This document shows positions 7,221 to 15,919 of a DNA stretch of 64,000 nt, piece after piece. Position numbers and translations under genes: made by a program. How positions within the stretch are numbered: the stretch's first letter is position 1; every line of letters begins with the position of its first letter. Source of the DNA: Paenibacillus sp. USDA918EY (GTDB lineage Bacteria; Bacillota; Bacilli; Paenibacillales; Paenibacillaceae); contig NZ_WTWY01000008.1 of the NCBI RefSeq assembly GCF_009870825.1, forward strand, positions 1-64,000. Reading direction: 5' to 3'. Under the pieces are notes generated by a model that did no database searches, had not been told where the DNA came from, and worked only from the letters and a program-made list of their open reading frames with translations.

Positions 7221-8537
7221 ATGGCATATTTTGAAAACGTCGGAAAAATCAAATTCGAGGGCAGCCGCTCGACCAATCCGTTTGCGTTCAAGTACTACAA
7301 TCCGGAGGAAAAGGTTGCCGGCAAAACGATGGAAGAGCATCTGCGCTTCGCCATGGCTTATTGGCATACGTTGACCGCGGGCGGAACCGACCCGTTCGGC
7401 AGCGAAACCGCCGTCCGCGGCTGGGATCACCTCAGCGGCATGGATAAAGCGAAAGCTCGCGTGGAAGCCGCATTTGAATTCATGGATAAAATGAATCTGC
7501 AGTACTTCTGCTTCCATGACGTCGACATCGCGCCGGAAGGCGGCAGCTTGAAGGAATTTTTCAGCAACATCGACACGATCGTGGACCTCATTGAGCAGGG
7601 CATGAAATCTTCCGGCAAAAAGCTGCTGTGGAACACGGCGAACATGTTCACGAATCCGCGCTACATGCACGGCGCAGGTTCGACCTGCAACGCCGACGTA
7701 TACGCATATGCAGCGGCCCAAATCAAGAAAGGCCTTGAGGTCGGCAAACGTCTCGGAGCGGAAAACTACGTTTTCTGGGGCGGCCGCGAAGGTTACGAAA
7801 CACTGCTTAACACCGACATGCAGTTGGAAATGGACAACATGGCCCGCCTGTTCTCCATGGCGGTGGATTACGCGAAGGAAATCGGCTTTGACGCGCAGTT
7901 CCTGATCGAGCCGAAGCCGAAAGAGCCGACGAAACACCAATATGATTTTGATGCGGCAACGACGATTTCGTTCCTGCAAAAATACGGTCTCGACAAACAT
8001 TTCAAACTGAACCTGGAAGCCAACCATGCGACGCTGGCAGGCCATACGTTCGAGCATGAGCTGCGCGTGGCGCGGATCAACGGCATGCTGGGTTCGCTCG
8101 ACGCCAACCAAGGCGACATGCTGCTCGGATGGGACACGGACGAATTCCCTGTGAACATCTACGACGCAGCGCTGACGTTGTACGAAGTGCTCAAAAACGA
8201 CGGCCTCGGCAAAGGCGGCATCAACTTCGACGCGAAAGTGCGCCGTCCGTCTTTTGAGCCGGAGGATCTGTTCCTGGCCCATATCGCCGGCATGGATACG
8301 TATGCCAAAGGGCTGAAAGTAGCCGCCAAGCTGATCGAAGACCGCGTGTTCGACGACTTCATCGAAAAACGTTACAGCAGCTTCAAGGAAGGCGTCGGCG
8401 CCGAGATCGTTTCCGGCAAGGCGACGCTGGCTTCCCTGTCCGAATATGCGCTGAACAACGACCAGCCTCGCAAAAACGAATCCGGACGCCAGGAAATGCT
8501 GAGATCGCTGTTGAACCAATACATTTTGGCGGAATAA
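7221..8537 (+). CDS. xylA: Xylose isomerase
   Basis: Converts D-xylose to D-xylulose with two divalent metals. The protein has 438 residues, the length of class II enzymes with the N-terminal extension. Visible active-site segments: [19 protein letters not shown] with His99 and Asp102, [33 protein letters not shown] with the metal-binding Glu and the Lys, [19 protein letters not shown] and [20 protein letters not shown] precedes the ATG. It is the first gene right of the xylR operator; a strong hairpin separates it from xylB. All catalytic residues I can place are present, so the enzyme should be active. Confidence 0.97.
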   Translation: MAYFENVGKIKFEGSRSTNPFAFKYYNPEEKVAGKTMEEHLRFAMAYWHTLTAGGTDPFGSETAVRGWDHLSGMDKAKARVEAAFEFMDKMNLQYFCFHDVDIAPEGGSLKEFFSNIDTIVDLIEQGMKSSGKKLLWNTANMFTNPRYMHGAGSTCNADVYAYAAAQIKKGLEVGKRLGAENYVFWGGREGYETLLNTDMQLEMDNMARLFSMAVDYAKEIGFDAQFLIEPKPKEPTKHQYDFDAATTISFLQKYGLDKHFKLNLEANHATLAGHTFEHELRVARINGMLGSLDANQGDMLLGWDTDEFPVNIYDAALTLYEVLKNDGLGKGGINFDAKVRRPSFEPEDLFLAHIAGMDTYAKGLKVAAKLIEDRVFDDFIEKRYSSFKEGVGAEIVSGKATLASLSEYALNNDQPRKNESGRQEMLRSLLNQYILAE

Positions 8538-8583
8538 GCGAAGGTTCGCGAAAGGTACGCGAGGGAAACAAAGGCATGCAGCG

Positions 8584-8626
8584 GAGGTTGCCTGAAGAAG
8601 CATTCTTCGGCAGCCTCTTTCTTTTT
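8584..8626 (+). terminator. Terminator after xylA
   Basis: GAGG-TGCC-GAAGAA arms pair around GCA with small bulges, followed by TTTCTTTTT. It should reduce read-through from xylA into xylB. Confidence 0.75.
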
Positions 8627-8717
8627 AAAAGATAAGGAAGTATAAACCTTCCGTGCCAAAGCATCCTTAACTCGCAAAAAAACTTCCGCTAAAATGCGGT
8701 CCGTCTTCGGTGAAAGT

Positions 8718-8739
8718 ACGTCGATAGACGTTTTCTTTT
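8718..8739 (+). terminator. Second small hairpin with T run before xylB
   Basis: ACGTC-GATA-GACGT followed by TTTCTTTT, 30 bp before the xylB start. It may be a second terminator or an attenuator. Confidence 0.45.
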
Positions 8740-8769
8740 AAAAGAATTTAGCCTTGGGAGGCGCTATTC

Positions 8770-10266
8770 ATGAAATACGTAATCGGAATCGACATCGGGA
8801 CCAGCGCGGTCAAATCCGTGCTTGTGTCGGAGGAAGGCCAGGTGGTCTGCGAGCACGCGGAAAGCTATCCGCTGCATCGCCCGAATCCGGGCTGGAGCGA
8901 GCAACATCCGGAGGATTGGGCGGAGCGCACCATCGTAAGCCTGCGCAAGTTGATGGAGAAATCGCAGGCTGACCCGTCCGACGTGGAAGGCATCAGCTTT
9001 TCCGGACAGATGCACGGGCTTGTGCTGGTGGATGCGGAAGGAAAGGTGCTCCGTCCGGCCATCTTGTGGAATGATACGCGGACGACGCCGCAATGCCGCC
9101 AAATCGAACAAAAGCTTGGGGGCAAGCTGCTCGACATTGCGCGCAACCGCGCGTTGGAAGGGTTTACGCTTCCGAAAATATTGTGGGTGCAGGAGCATGA
9201 ACCGGAAATTCTGTCCCAAGCTTCGCTCTTTTTGCTGCCGAAAGATTACGTCCGGTACCGTCTGACGGGCGATTTTGCGATGGATTATTCGGATGCGGCC
9301 GGCACGCTGCTGCTCGATGTGGCGGAAAAAGCATGGAGCGCGGACATTGCCGGCGCGTTTGATCTGCCCTTGTCGCTTTGTCCGAAGCTGGTGGAATCCT
9401 CCGACCTGACGGGCACGCTGCTCCCGGAAGTGGCTGAAGCGGCAGGGCTTCTCCCGGCGACGAAGGTGTTTGCGGGCGGGGCGGACAATGCGTGCGGAGC
9501 GATCGGCGCGGGCATTTTGGGCGAAGGCAAAACGATGTGCAGCATCGGCACGTCGGGCGTCGTCCTTTCCTATGAAAGCCGGAAAGACGTCAATCCGCAG
9601 GGAAAAATGCATTTCTTCAACCACGGGGAAGAGAACGCCTTTTACGTGATGGGCGTCACTTTGGCGGCGGGGCACAGCCTTTCCTGGTTTAAACAAACGT
9701 TTGCGAAGGAATCTTCCTTTGACGAGCTGCTGAAGGGCATCGAAGACATTCCGGCGGGGAGCGGCGGACTGCTGTTTACGCCGTACATTTCCGGCGAGCG
9801 CACGCCCCATCCGGATGCGGACATCCGCGGCAGCTTCATCGGCATGGATTCGGGCCATGCGCTAAAGCATTTTGCGCGTGCGGTTTTGGAGGGCATCACG
9901 TTTTCGCTGCGCGAGTCCATCGGCATCATCCGCGGGTCCGGCAAGGAAATTACCGAGGTGACGGCGATCGGCGGCGGCGCTCAGAACGAAACCTGGCTGC
10001 AAATGCAGGCGGATATTTTGAATGCCGACATCCTCAAGCTCGAAAGCGAGCAGGGGCCTGCCATGGGGGCCGCCATGCTGGCGGCGTACGGCTGCGGATG
10101 GTTTCCGTCGCTTGAAGCGTGCGCGAAGAAGTTCATCCGTCCGGCTGAAGTCTTTTCGCCGAATCCGGAGCAGGTCAAGCAGTATGACGGGTTGTTTGCG
10201 GTATATCAGGACGTATACGGCCAAACCAAGGAACTGAACCAAAGGCTTGCGGCCTACCGCAAATAG
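8770..10266 (+). CDS. xylB: Xylulokinase
   Basis: Phosphorylates D-xylulose with ATP to D-xylulose 5-phosphate, feeding the pentose phosphate pathway. A 498-residue FGGY kinase: IGIDIGTSAVKSVLV phosphate motif at the N-terminus, GISFSGQMHGLV and LWNDTRT substrate segments, DYSDAAGTLLLDV, GGADNACGAIGAG with the expected catalytic Asp, SIGTSGVVLSY, and the C-terminal adenosine segment AIGGGAQNETWLQMQADIL. TTGGGAGG lies eight bases before the ATG. Together with xylA it forms the xylose entry route; the two hairpins between them suggest lower or separate expression of xylB. Confidence 0.95.
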   Translation: MKYVIGIDIGTSAVKSVLVSEEGQVVCEHAESYPLHRPNPGWSEQHPEDWAERTIVSLRKLMEKSQADPSDVEGISFSGQMHGLVLVDAEGKVLRPAILWNDTRTTPQCRQIEQKLGGKLLDIARNRALEGFTLPKILWVQEHEPEILSQASLFLLPKDYVRYRLTGDFAMDYSDAAGTLLLDVAEKAWSADIAGAFDLPLSLCPKLVESSDLTGTLLPEVAEAAGLLPATKVFAGGADNACGAIGAGILGEGKTMCSIGTSGVVLSYESRKDVNPQGKMHFFNHGEENAFYVMGVTLAAGHSLSWFKQTFAKESSFDELLKGIEDIPAGSGGLLFTPYISGERTPHPDADIRGSFIGMDSGHALKHFARAVLEGITFSLRESIGIIRGSGKEITEVTAIGGGAQNETWLQMQADILNADILKLESEQGPAMGAAMLAAYGCGWFPSLEACAKKFIRPAEVFSPNPEQVKQYDGLFAVYQDVYGQTKELNQRLAAYRK

Positions 10267-10352
10267 GATATAAAGTTAGAAGGTAAGAAAGGGACGGCAT
10301 CCGCAAGGATGGGGACGCTTTCGGTAACTGACTCGCCGTGGGGGAAACAGAC

Positions 10353-12134
10353 ATGTGGCACCGCTTCGTCACGTTATTAAACGATATCAAAATACGGAAT
10401 AAGCTGCTGCTGTCTTTCCTGCTTGCGGCGCTCCTGCCGGTGCTGCTGGTCGGGGGATACCTCACCGCCGAAATGAGGCAGATGGCGTTCAACAACGCGA
10501 TGGAGCAAGCTTCGACGAACGTCGACCGGATCAAAAAGAGGACCGAGGAGGTCATTCGCGTCTCGCTCGACATTTCTTACCGTTTATCCAACGACGCCAG
10601 GCTTAAAAAGCTGGCGAACCGGCATTATGAAAGCGTATACGACGTGGTCGAGGCCTACAGGGAATATCCCGACATGCGGGAATATTTAAGGCTCTACAAA
10701 GAAATATCCAACATCCGTCTTTATACCGACAACGCGACGCTGCTCAACAACTGGGAGCTGATCAACGCGTCGGACGAGATCAAGGACAGCGACTGGTACC
10801 GGCATGCGCTCAAGCATGAAAGCCTGGTCAGTTGGCGGTATATCGAGGACGAACGCGACCATAAAAAATATTTGAGCCTGGTGCGGACGATCGAACTCGA
10901 AAGCTTGAAAAAATACGGCGTGCTGGTGTTGAACGTCAACGCGAACATGCTAAACTCGATCCTGAACCAGGAAACCTTCGATACGATGATCGTGGACGAT
11001 CAGGACAACATCGTCGCGGCCAACCGCGATGATTGGAAGGACAAAAAGCTGACCGACCTTTCGCTCGACCGAAACATGATGACCAAACGCAGCGGAACCT
11101 TCGAGGCCACGCTCAACGGCGTCCCTTCCAAAGTGCTGATCGACGAGCTCAAACCGGTTTCCAGCGAAAACGGGGTGCGGATCATTTCCGTTTTTTCGAT
11201 CGGCAGCATCGTCAAGGAACCGAACAAAATCATCCGATTGGCGCTTACGGTCATCGTGATCAGCATCATTTTGGCCTTCCTGCTCATTTATGGCGTCTCG
11301 TCCCTGTTTTCCCGGCGGATGCTGCGCCTCAGCAGGCATATTAACCGGGTCGGGCTCGGGGATTTCGACACGACGCTGCAAATCGACGGCAAGGATGAAA
11401 TCGGGCTGTTGTCCAGGCAGTTCAACTCCATGGTCCGCAACATCCACGACTTGATGGAGGAAGTGACGGTGTCCAATGAACGGAACCGGCTGCTGGAGAA
11501 AAAACAAAGCGAAATCCGCTTTAAAATGCTGGCCAGCCAAATCAATCCCCATTTTCTGTTTAACGCGCTGGAATCGATCCGGATGGAGGCCCATATGCAA
11601 GGGCAGACGGAAATTGCGAGAATCGTGCGGCTGCTCGGCAAAATGATGCGGAACAACCTCGAGGTCGGCAACAGCAAAATTCCGCTCAAGCAGGAGCTCG
11701 AGATGGTCCACTGTTACCTGGAGATTCAGCGTTTTCGTTATGAGGACCGGCTCCGGTACGAGTTTCAAGTCGACCCGGATCTGGAGGCGCTGTACGTGCC
11801 CCCGCTGATCATCCAGCCGCTGGTGGAAAACGCCGTCGTGCACGGTTTGGACAATACGGCGGAAGGGGCGGCCGTCAAAGTTCGGATTCAGAGGAAAAAC
11901 AACGCGGCCGAATTCACCATCACGGATAACGGTATCGGCATAACGGAGGAGAAAATGGACAAAATCATGCGGACGCTGGAAGATACGGAGGAACGGGAAG
12001 GCGAGCGGATCGGGCTGCGCAACGTGCATGTCCGGTTGAAGCTTACGTATGGGGAACCATGCGGTTTATCCATACATAGCCGGCCCGGCAGCGGGACGGC
12101 GATCTCCTTCGCCATTCCAATGGAAGGGGGGTGA
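10353..12134 (+). CDS. YesM-type sensor histidine kinase
   Basis: A 593-residue membrane kinase. TM1 is at about residues 12-34, an extracytoplasmic dCACHE-like sensor fills about 35-290, TM2 is at about 292-315, then HAMP (SRHINRVGLGDFD...) and a HisKA_7TM-type kinase core with SQINPHFLFNALESI; the phospho-acceptor is His400. The N-box reads PLIIQPLVENAVVHGL and G-boxes ITDNGIGI and GLRNVHVRL. ATG 10353 is chosen because GGGGGA is seven bases upstream; GTG 10338 overlaps it. Kinases of this type sense sugars or binding proteins outside the cell and signal to the AraC-type regulator encoded four bases downstream. The neighbouring sugar transporter is the likely target. Confidence 0.9.
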   Translation: MWHRFVTLLNDIKIRNKLLLSFLLAALLPVLLVGGYLTAEMRQMAFNNAMEQASTNVDRIKKRTEEVIRVSLDISYRLSNDARLKKLANRHYESVYDVVEAYREYPDMREYLRLYKEISNIRLYTDNATLLNNWELINASDEIKDSDWYRHALKHESLVSWRYIEDERDHKKYLSLVRTIELESLKKYGVLVLNVNANMLNSILNQETFDTMIVDDQDNIVAANRDDWKDKKLTDLSLDRNMMTKRSGTFEATLNGVPSKVLIDELKPVSSENGVRIISVFSIGSIVKEPNKIIRLALTVIVISIILAFLLIYGVSSLFSRRMLRLSRHINRVGLGDFDTTLQIDGKDEIGLLSRQFNSMVRNIHDLMEEVTVSNERNRLLEKKQSEIRFKMLASQINPHFLFNALESIRMEAHMQGQTEIARIVRLLGKMMRNNLEVGNSKIPLKQELEMVHCYLEIQRFRYEDRLRYEFQVDPDLEALYVPPLIIQPLVENAVVHGLDNTAEGAAVKVRIQRKNNAAEFTITDNGIGITEEKMDKIMRTLEDTEEREGERIGLRNVHVRLKLTYGEPCGLSIHSRPGSGTAISFAIPMEGG

Positions 12135-12137
12135 CGG

Positions 12138-13697
12138 ATGATGCTGAAGGTATTGATCGTTGATGACGAACCGAAGCTGCGCGAAGGCTTGCGAACGTTG
12201 ATCCCTTGGGAAGAACAGGGGTATCGGGTGGTCGATACGGCGGCGAACGGCCAGGAGGCTTTGGAGAAATACGAAGCGCATAAACCCGAGTTGATTTTGG
12301 CGGACATCCGGATGCCGGGCATGGACGGTCTGCAGCTCATTCAGGAGCTGCGCAGCCGCGGAGCGGACAGCCATATGCTGATTCTGAGCGGTTATGCCGA
12401 CTTCGAGTATGCCAAACGCGCGATTTCCTGCCGCGTCGACGGTTATTTGCTCAAACCGGTGGACGAGGACGAGCTTGTATCCTATCTCGAACAAATTCGG
12501 GAGGCGATCGAAAAAGAGCGGCAGTTCAACCAGTGGAGCCGGGAAGAACCGGCCCGAAGCAAAGATGCGGTGCTGAAGGAATTGCTGCTGCCGGAGTCCG
12601 GCTCATTGGATGGCGGACGGCTGGCGAGCCTGGCGGCTTCCCTCGGCATTCCGGAAGGGCCTTGCGAGGTCGTGCTGCTGCGGCTCTGGCAATTGCAGGC
12701 GGCTGACGAAGAGGCGTTGTCCCGCATCCGGCAGGCTTTGGACGAGGGCTTTCGGCAGCAAGCGCTAGGTATATGCTTCCACTTTCCTCCGTATCTCGGA
12801 CTCCTTCTAACGACACCGCCGGAATGCCGGGAAGGCGATCGGGAGCTGTACCGGATGATCGCGGAGTTTATGTCCGCGGGAGGCGCGGAGGGGCTGGCCT
12901 TCAGCGCGGCGGCGGGAGGAACGGTGTCCGGGCCGGAGGAGGCGCATATTTCCTTGGCGGCGGCAAGCGACGGGCTGAAGCGAAGTTTTTTCTGCCCGCA
13001 AGATACGTTTATACGGAACCGTTCGGCGGAGGTTTGGCAGGAAGAAGAGGGAGACCCGGTTTTGGAGCCTGACGAAGCCGAACACCGGTTGCTGCTTGTT
13101 TTGGAGACCGGCAATTCCGCAAAACTGCAGCCCCTCGTCGAAGCGATATGCCGGCGCATGGCGGCCGAAGGAATGGATGAAATGAAGCTGAAGGAGAATC
13201 TGATCCGGCTGGCGGGCGGCGTGCTGGCCCGTTTGGAATCGTCCCGCCCGGATATGCGCGCTTTTTGGACGGAGCACGGGGTTCCGGTCGGCGCTTTTTA
13301 CGCAAGCAGTCACATAAGCGAACTGACCGGTTCGGCCGTCGCTTATTTTATGAAAATTTCCGAAAGGTTGCGCGGCGAAAGCCGGGGAAGCGAGATCGAG
13401 CGTATGTCGGAACTGATCGAGCGGCGTTACAATGAAAACTTAAAGCTCGAAACGCTGGCCGATCTGTTTAACTATAACAGCGCTTACCTGGGGAAAATGT
13501 TCAAAAATACGACCGGCGAATATTTTAACACGTATTTGGATAAGGTCCGCATCGAAAAAGCGAAGGCATTTTTGGACCAAGGCATGAAGGTGTACGAAGT
13601 CGCCGAAAAAGTGGGATATATGAACCCGGATTATTTTAATATGAAGTTCCGCAAATATGTCGGGGTATCTCCAACCTCTTACCGTAAGGGAAAATGA
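12138..13697 (+). CDS. YesN-type response regulator (receiver + AraC HTH)
   Basis: A 519-residue regulator. The receiver domain (1-120) has the acidic pair Asp9-Asp10, phospho-acceptor Asp56 in LILADIRMPGMDG, and the LKPVDEDEL lysine. A long middle region (about 130-400) is typical of this class, and the C-terminal 100 residues carry two AraC helix-turn-helices (LETLADLFNYNSAYLGKMFKNTTG and VYEVAEKVGYMNPDYFNMKFRK). It follows the kinase by three bases with a GGAAGGGGGG site, so the two are co-translated. It ends in its own terminator; it probably activates the downstream transporter promoter. Confidence 0.92.
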   Translation: MMLKVLIVDDEPKLREGLRTLIPWEEQGYRVVDTAANGQEALEKYEAHKPELILADIRMPGMDGLQLIQELRSRGADSHMLILSGYADFEYAKRAISCRVDGYLLKPVDEDELVSYLEQIREAIEKERQFNQWSREEPARSKDAVLKELLLPESGSLDGGRLASLAASLGIPEGPCEVVLLRLWQLQAADEEALSRIRQALDEGFRQQALGICFHFPPYLGLLLTTPPECREGDRELYRMIAEFMSAGGAEGLAFSAAAGGTVSGPEEAHISLAAASDGLKRSFFCPQDTFIRNRSAEVWQEEEGDPVLEPDEAEHRLLLVLETGNSAKLQPLVEAICRRMAAEGMDEMKLKENLIRLAGGVLARLESSRPDMRAFWTEHGVPVGAFYASSHISELTGSAVAYFMKISERLRGESRGSEIERMSELIERRYNENLKLETLADLFNYNSAYLGKMFKNTTGEYFNTYLDKVRIEKAKAFLDQGMKVYEVAEKVGYMNPDYFNMKFRKYVGVSPTSYRKGK

Positions 13698-13712
13698 CGG
13701 TAAGGGGTTTTC
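13675..13712 (+). terminator. Terminator of the two-component operon
   Basis: CCTCTTACCG pairs with CGGTAAGGGG (one wobble) across the stop codon and is followed by TTTTCTTTTTTT. Confidence 0.75.
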
Positions 13713-13796
13713 TTTTTTTGCATTCAAGGAACGGGTGTTCGGAGCTGGCGAAAATGTCTAATTTTCACAGGATTTTATCTCTAATTTTTCGGGTAC

Positions 13797-13810
13797 TGCA
13801 ATCGCTTACA
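13797..13810 (+). promoter_or_regulatory. CcpA (cre) site ahead of the sugar ABC transporter
   Basis: TGCAATCGCTTACA matches the catabolite-response consensus TGNAANCGNWNNCA at every fixed position. It lies 40 bp before the first permease start, where CcpA binding would block initiation or elongation. Confidence 0.65.
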
Positions 13811-13849
13811 ACAATTTAAAATGGGGGTATAGAGAGGAGGGCATGTACA

Positions 13850-14833
13850 TTGAGAGCGGCAGCCAACATAACAGACAGCGCTCCGGTTCGCGGGGGTAAG
13901 CCCGGCAAGAGGCCGGCGTCCCGAAAACGTTTTTGGAAAACGTTCCGAAACCAGAAGTATTTGTATCTGATGTCGATTCCGTTCGTCATTTGGGTGTTCG
14001 TGTTCAGCTATCTCCCGTTATGGGGATGGACGATGGCATTTCAAAAATATAAGCCGGCGCGAAGCTTTTTCGAGCAGGAATGGGTGGGATTCGAACATTT
14101 CAAGACGCTTTTCCACGACGAACAGTTTCTTTTGTCCCTGCGCAATACGCTGGCGATGAGCACCATGGGGCTGATTGCGGGTTTCGTGTTCCCGATTTTG
14201 TTCGCCATTTTGCTGAACGAGGTGCGCCTCAGCGTATTCAAACGTTTTGCCCAAACGATTTCGTATTTGCCCCATTTCGTGTCGTGGGTCGTGGCGGCGG
14301 GGATCGTCACCAAAATGCTGTCCACCGACAACGGACTGGTCAACGATGTGCTGCTGGGACTCGGGCTCATTCACGAACCGATCCAGTTTATGGCGAAGGG
14401 GCATCTGTTCTGGGGGATCGTGACCTTGTCGGACGTGTGGAAGGAAACCGGGTGGAACGCCATTATTTATTTGGCCGCCATCGCGGGCATCGGTCCCGAG
14501 CTGTACGAAGCGGCGCGAGTGGACGGGGCAAGCCGTTTCCGCCAAATATGGCATATTACGCTGCCGGGAATCCGGCCGACCATTATCGTACTCCTCATCA
14601 TGTCCGTCGGCAACCTGCTGAACATCGGCTTCGAGAAGCAGTTCCTGCTCGGCAACAACCTGGTGACGGATTATTCGCAGGTGCTTGACCTGTATTCGCT
14701 GAAATACGGACTTGGCATGGCCCGTTATTCCTTCGGTACGGCGATCAACATTTTCAACTCGGTTATCAGCGTCGTGCTGTTGTTCACCATTAACGGCATT
14801 TTCAAGCGCACGACGAAAGAAAGCCTGTTATAG
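13850..14833 (+). CDS. Sugar ABC transporter permease (LplB type)
   Basis: A 327-residue permease with six predicted membrane spans and a long basic N-terminus. The coupling-helix motif reads YEAARVDGASRFRQIWHITLPGIRPT, the EAA loop of carbohydrate-type importers. Start is TTG 13850, with GAGAGGAGGG eight bases upstream. It forms a heterodimer with the next permease and receives substrate from the lipoprotein at 15920. No ATPase gene is nearby; transporters of this class commonly share an MsmX-like ATPase encoded elsewhere. Substrate is inferred from the glycosidases downstream to be a plant oligosaccharide. Confidence 0.92.
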   Translation: MRAAANITDSAPVRGGKPGKRPASRKRFWKTFRNQKYLYLMSIPFVIWVFVFSYLPLWGWTMAFQKYKPARSFFEQEWVGFEHFKTLFHDEQFLLSLRNTLAMSTMGLIAGFVFPILFAILLNEVRLSVFKRFAQTISYLPHFVSWVVAAGIVTKMLSTDNGLVNDVLLGLGLIHEPIQFMAKGHLFWGIVTLSDVWKETGWNAIIYLAAIAGIGPELYEAARVDGASRFRQIWHITLPGIRPTIIVLLIMSVGNLLNIGFEKQFLLGNNLVTDYSQVLDLYSLKYGLGMARYSFGTAINIFNSVISVVLLFTINGIFKRTTKESLL

Positions 14834-14902
14834 GATGCTGGGGACGGCCCTTACATACGGCTTCTTGCAAGCGACAACATTTTGGGAAAGGGGGAAACGA
14901 TC

Positions 14903-15811
14903 GTGGGGAATACAGCATTTGCGCGCGGCAAATCTTGGTCCGACCGGATTTTTGATACGGTGGTATATGTGTTGGTGCTGTTCGTCGTCGTGGTGACCGT
15001 TTATCCGTTCCTGAACGTGCTCGCCATCTCGCTGAACGATTCCAGCGACAGCGTGCGCGGCGGCATTACCGTTTTTCCCCGAAAGTTCACTTGGGATAAT
15101 TATACGAAAATATTCACGTTCAGCGGATTGGTCACGGGTTTTAAAATATCGGCGCTCCGCACCGTGATCGGCACGCTGCTTGGGCTGATCAGCGCATCGA
15201 TGATTGCGTTTTCGATCAGCCGCCAGGATTTTCAAGGACGGAAATTCGTGTCCACGTGTCTCGCATTGACGATGTACGTATCCGGAGGACTTATTCCGAC
15301 GTACATGCTGATGAAGGATTTGGGCCTCATGAACACGTTTGCGGTTTATATTTTGCCGGGTGTCGTAAGCGCTTTTAATGTTTTCGTCATGCGATCCTTT
15401 ATCGACGGCATCCCGTATGCGCTGCAGGAATCGGCCAAGCTTGACGGGGCCAACGATTTTACGATTTACTGGCGGGTGATCCTGCCGCTGACCAAGCCGG
15501 CTTTGGCGACGATCTCGCTATTTTTGGCGGTGGGACAATGGAATGCCTGGTTCGATACATACCTGTACAATGGTTCCAGCGAGTCGCTGACGACGCTTCA
15601 GTATGAGCTGATGAAAGTGCTGCAGAGCACGACGGCGGGCAGCGGCGGCGATTACCGGACGAACGTGGTGGCAACCGCAGTCAATCAGGTGTCGCCGGAG
15701 TCGATCAAAATGGCCATCACCATTATCGTCACCGTGCCGATTTTGCTGGTGTATCCGTTCCTGCAAAAGTATTTTGTCAAAGGCATGACGCTCGGCGCGG
15801 TCAAAAGCTGA
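14903..15811 (+). CDS. Sugar ABC transporter permease (YtcP/LplC type)
   Basis: A 302-residue second permease with six spans. Its EAA loop reads ALQESAKLDGANDFTIYWRVILPLTKPA. GTG 14903 is taken as start because AAAGGGGGA lies seven to eight bases upstream; TTG 14882 would run through that site. It is 69 bp behind the first permease and clearly in one operon with it and the binding protein. The family is found in LplABC and Ytc systems that import oligosaccharides. Confidence 0.92.
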   Translation: MGNTAFARGKSWSDRIFDTVVYVLVLFVVVVTVYPFLNVLAISLNDSSDSVRGGITVFPRKFTWDNYTKIFTFSGLVTGFKISALRTVIGTLLGLISASMIAFSISRQDFQGRKFVSTCLALTMYVSGGLIPTYMLMKDLGLMNTFAVYILPGVVSAFNVFVMRSFIDGIPYALQESAKLDGANDFTIYWRVILPLTKPALATISLFLAVGQWNAWFDTYLYNGSSESLTTLQYELMKVLQSTTAGSGGDYRTNVVATAVNQVSPESIKMAITIIVTVPILLVYPFLQKYFVKGMTLGAVKS

Positions 15812-15919
15812 CCCTTTGACGGTCCGAAACGGTATGATCAGGGGCGCTTAGCGGCTCCCTTGTTGTACAGATAGATCAGTTTGGAAGATCCATTCGAATC
15901 CATCAGGAGGGGTGCAAGT

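Noticed and set aside
7107..8603. Long reverse frame (498 codons) opposite xylA
   Set aside because: xylA is unambiguous; the reverse frame is a side effect of codon use in GC-rich DNA and has no ribosome site or family likeness.
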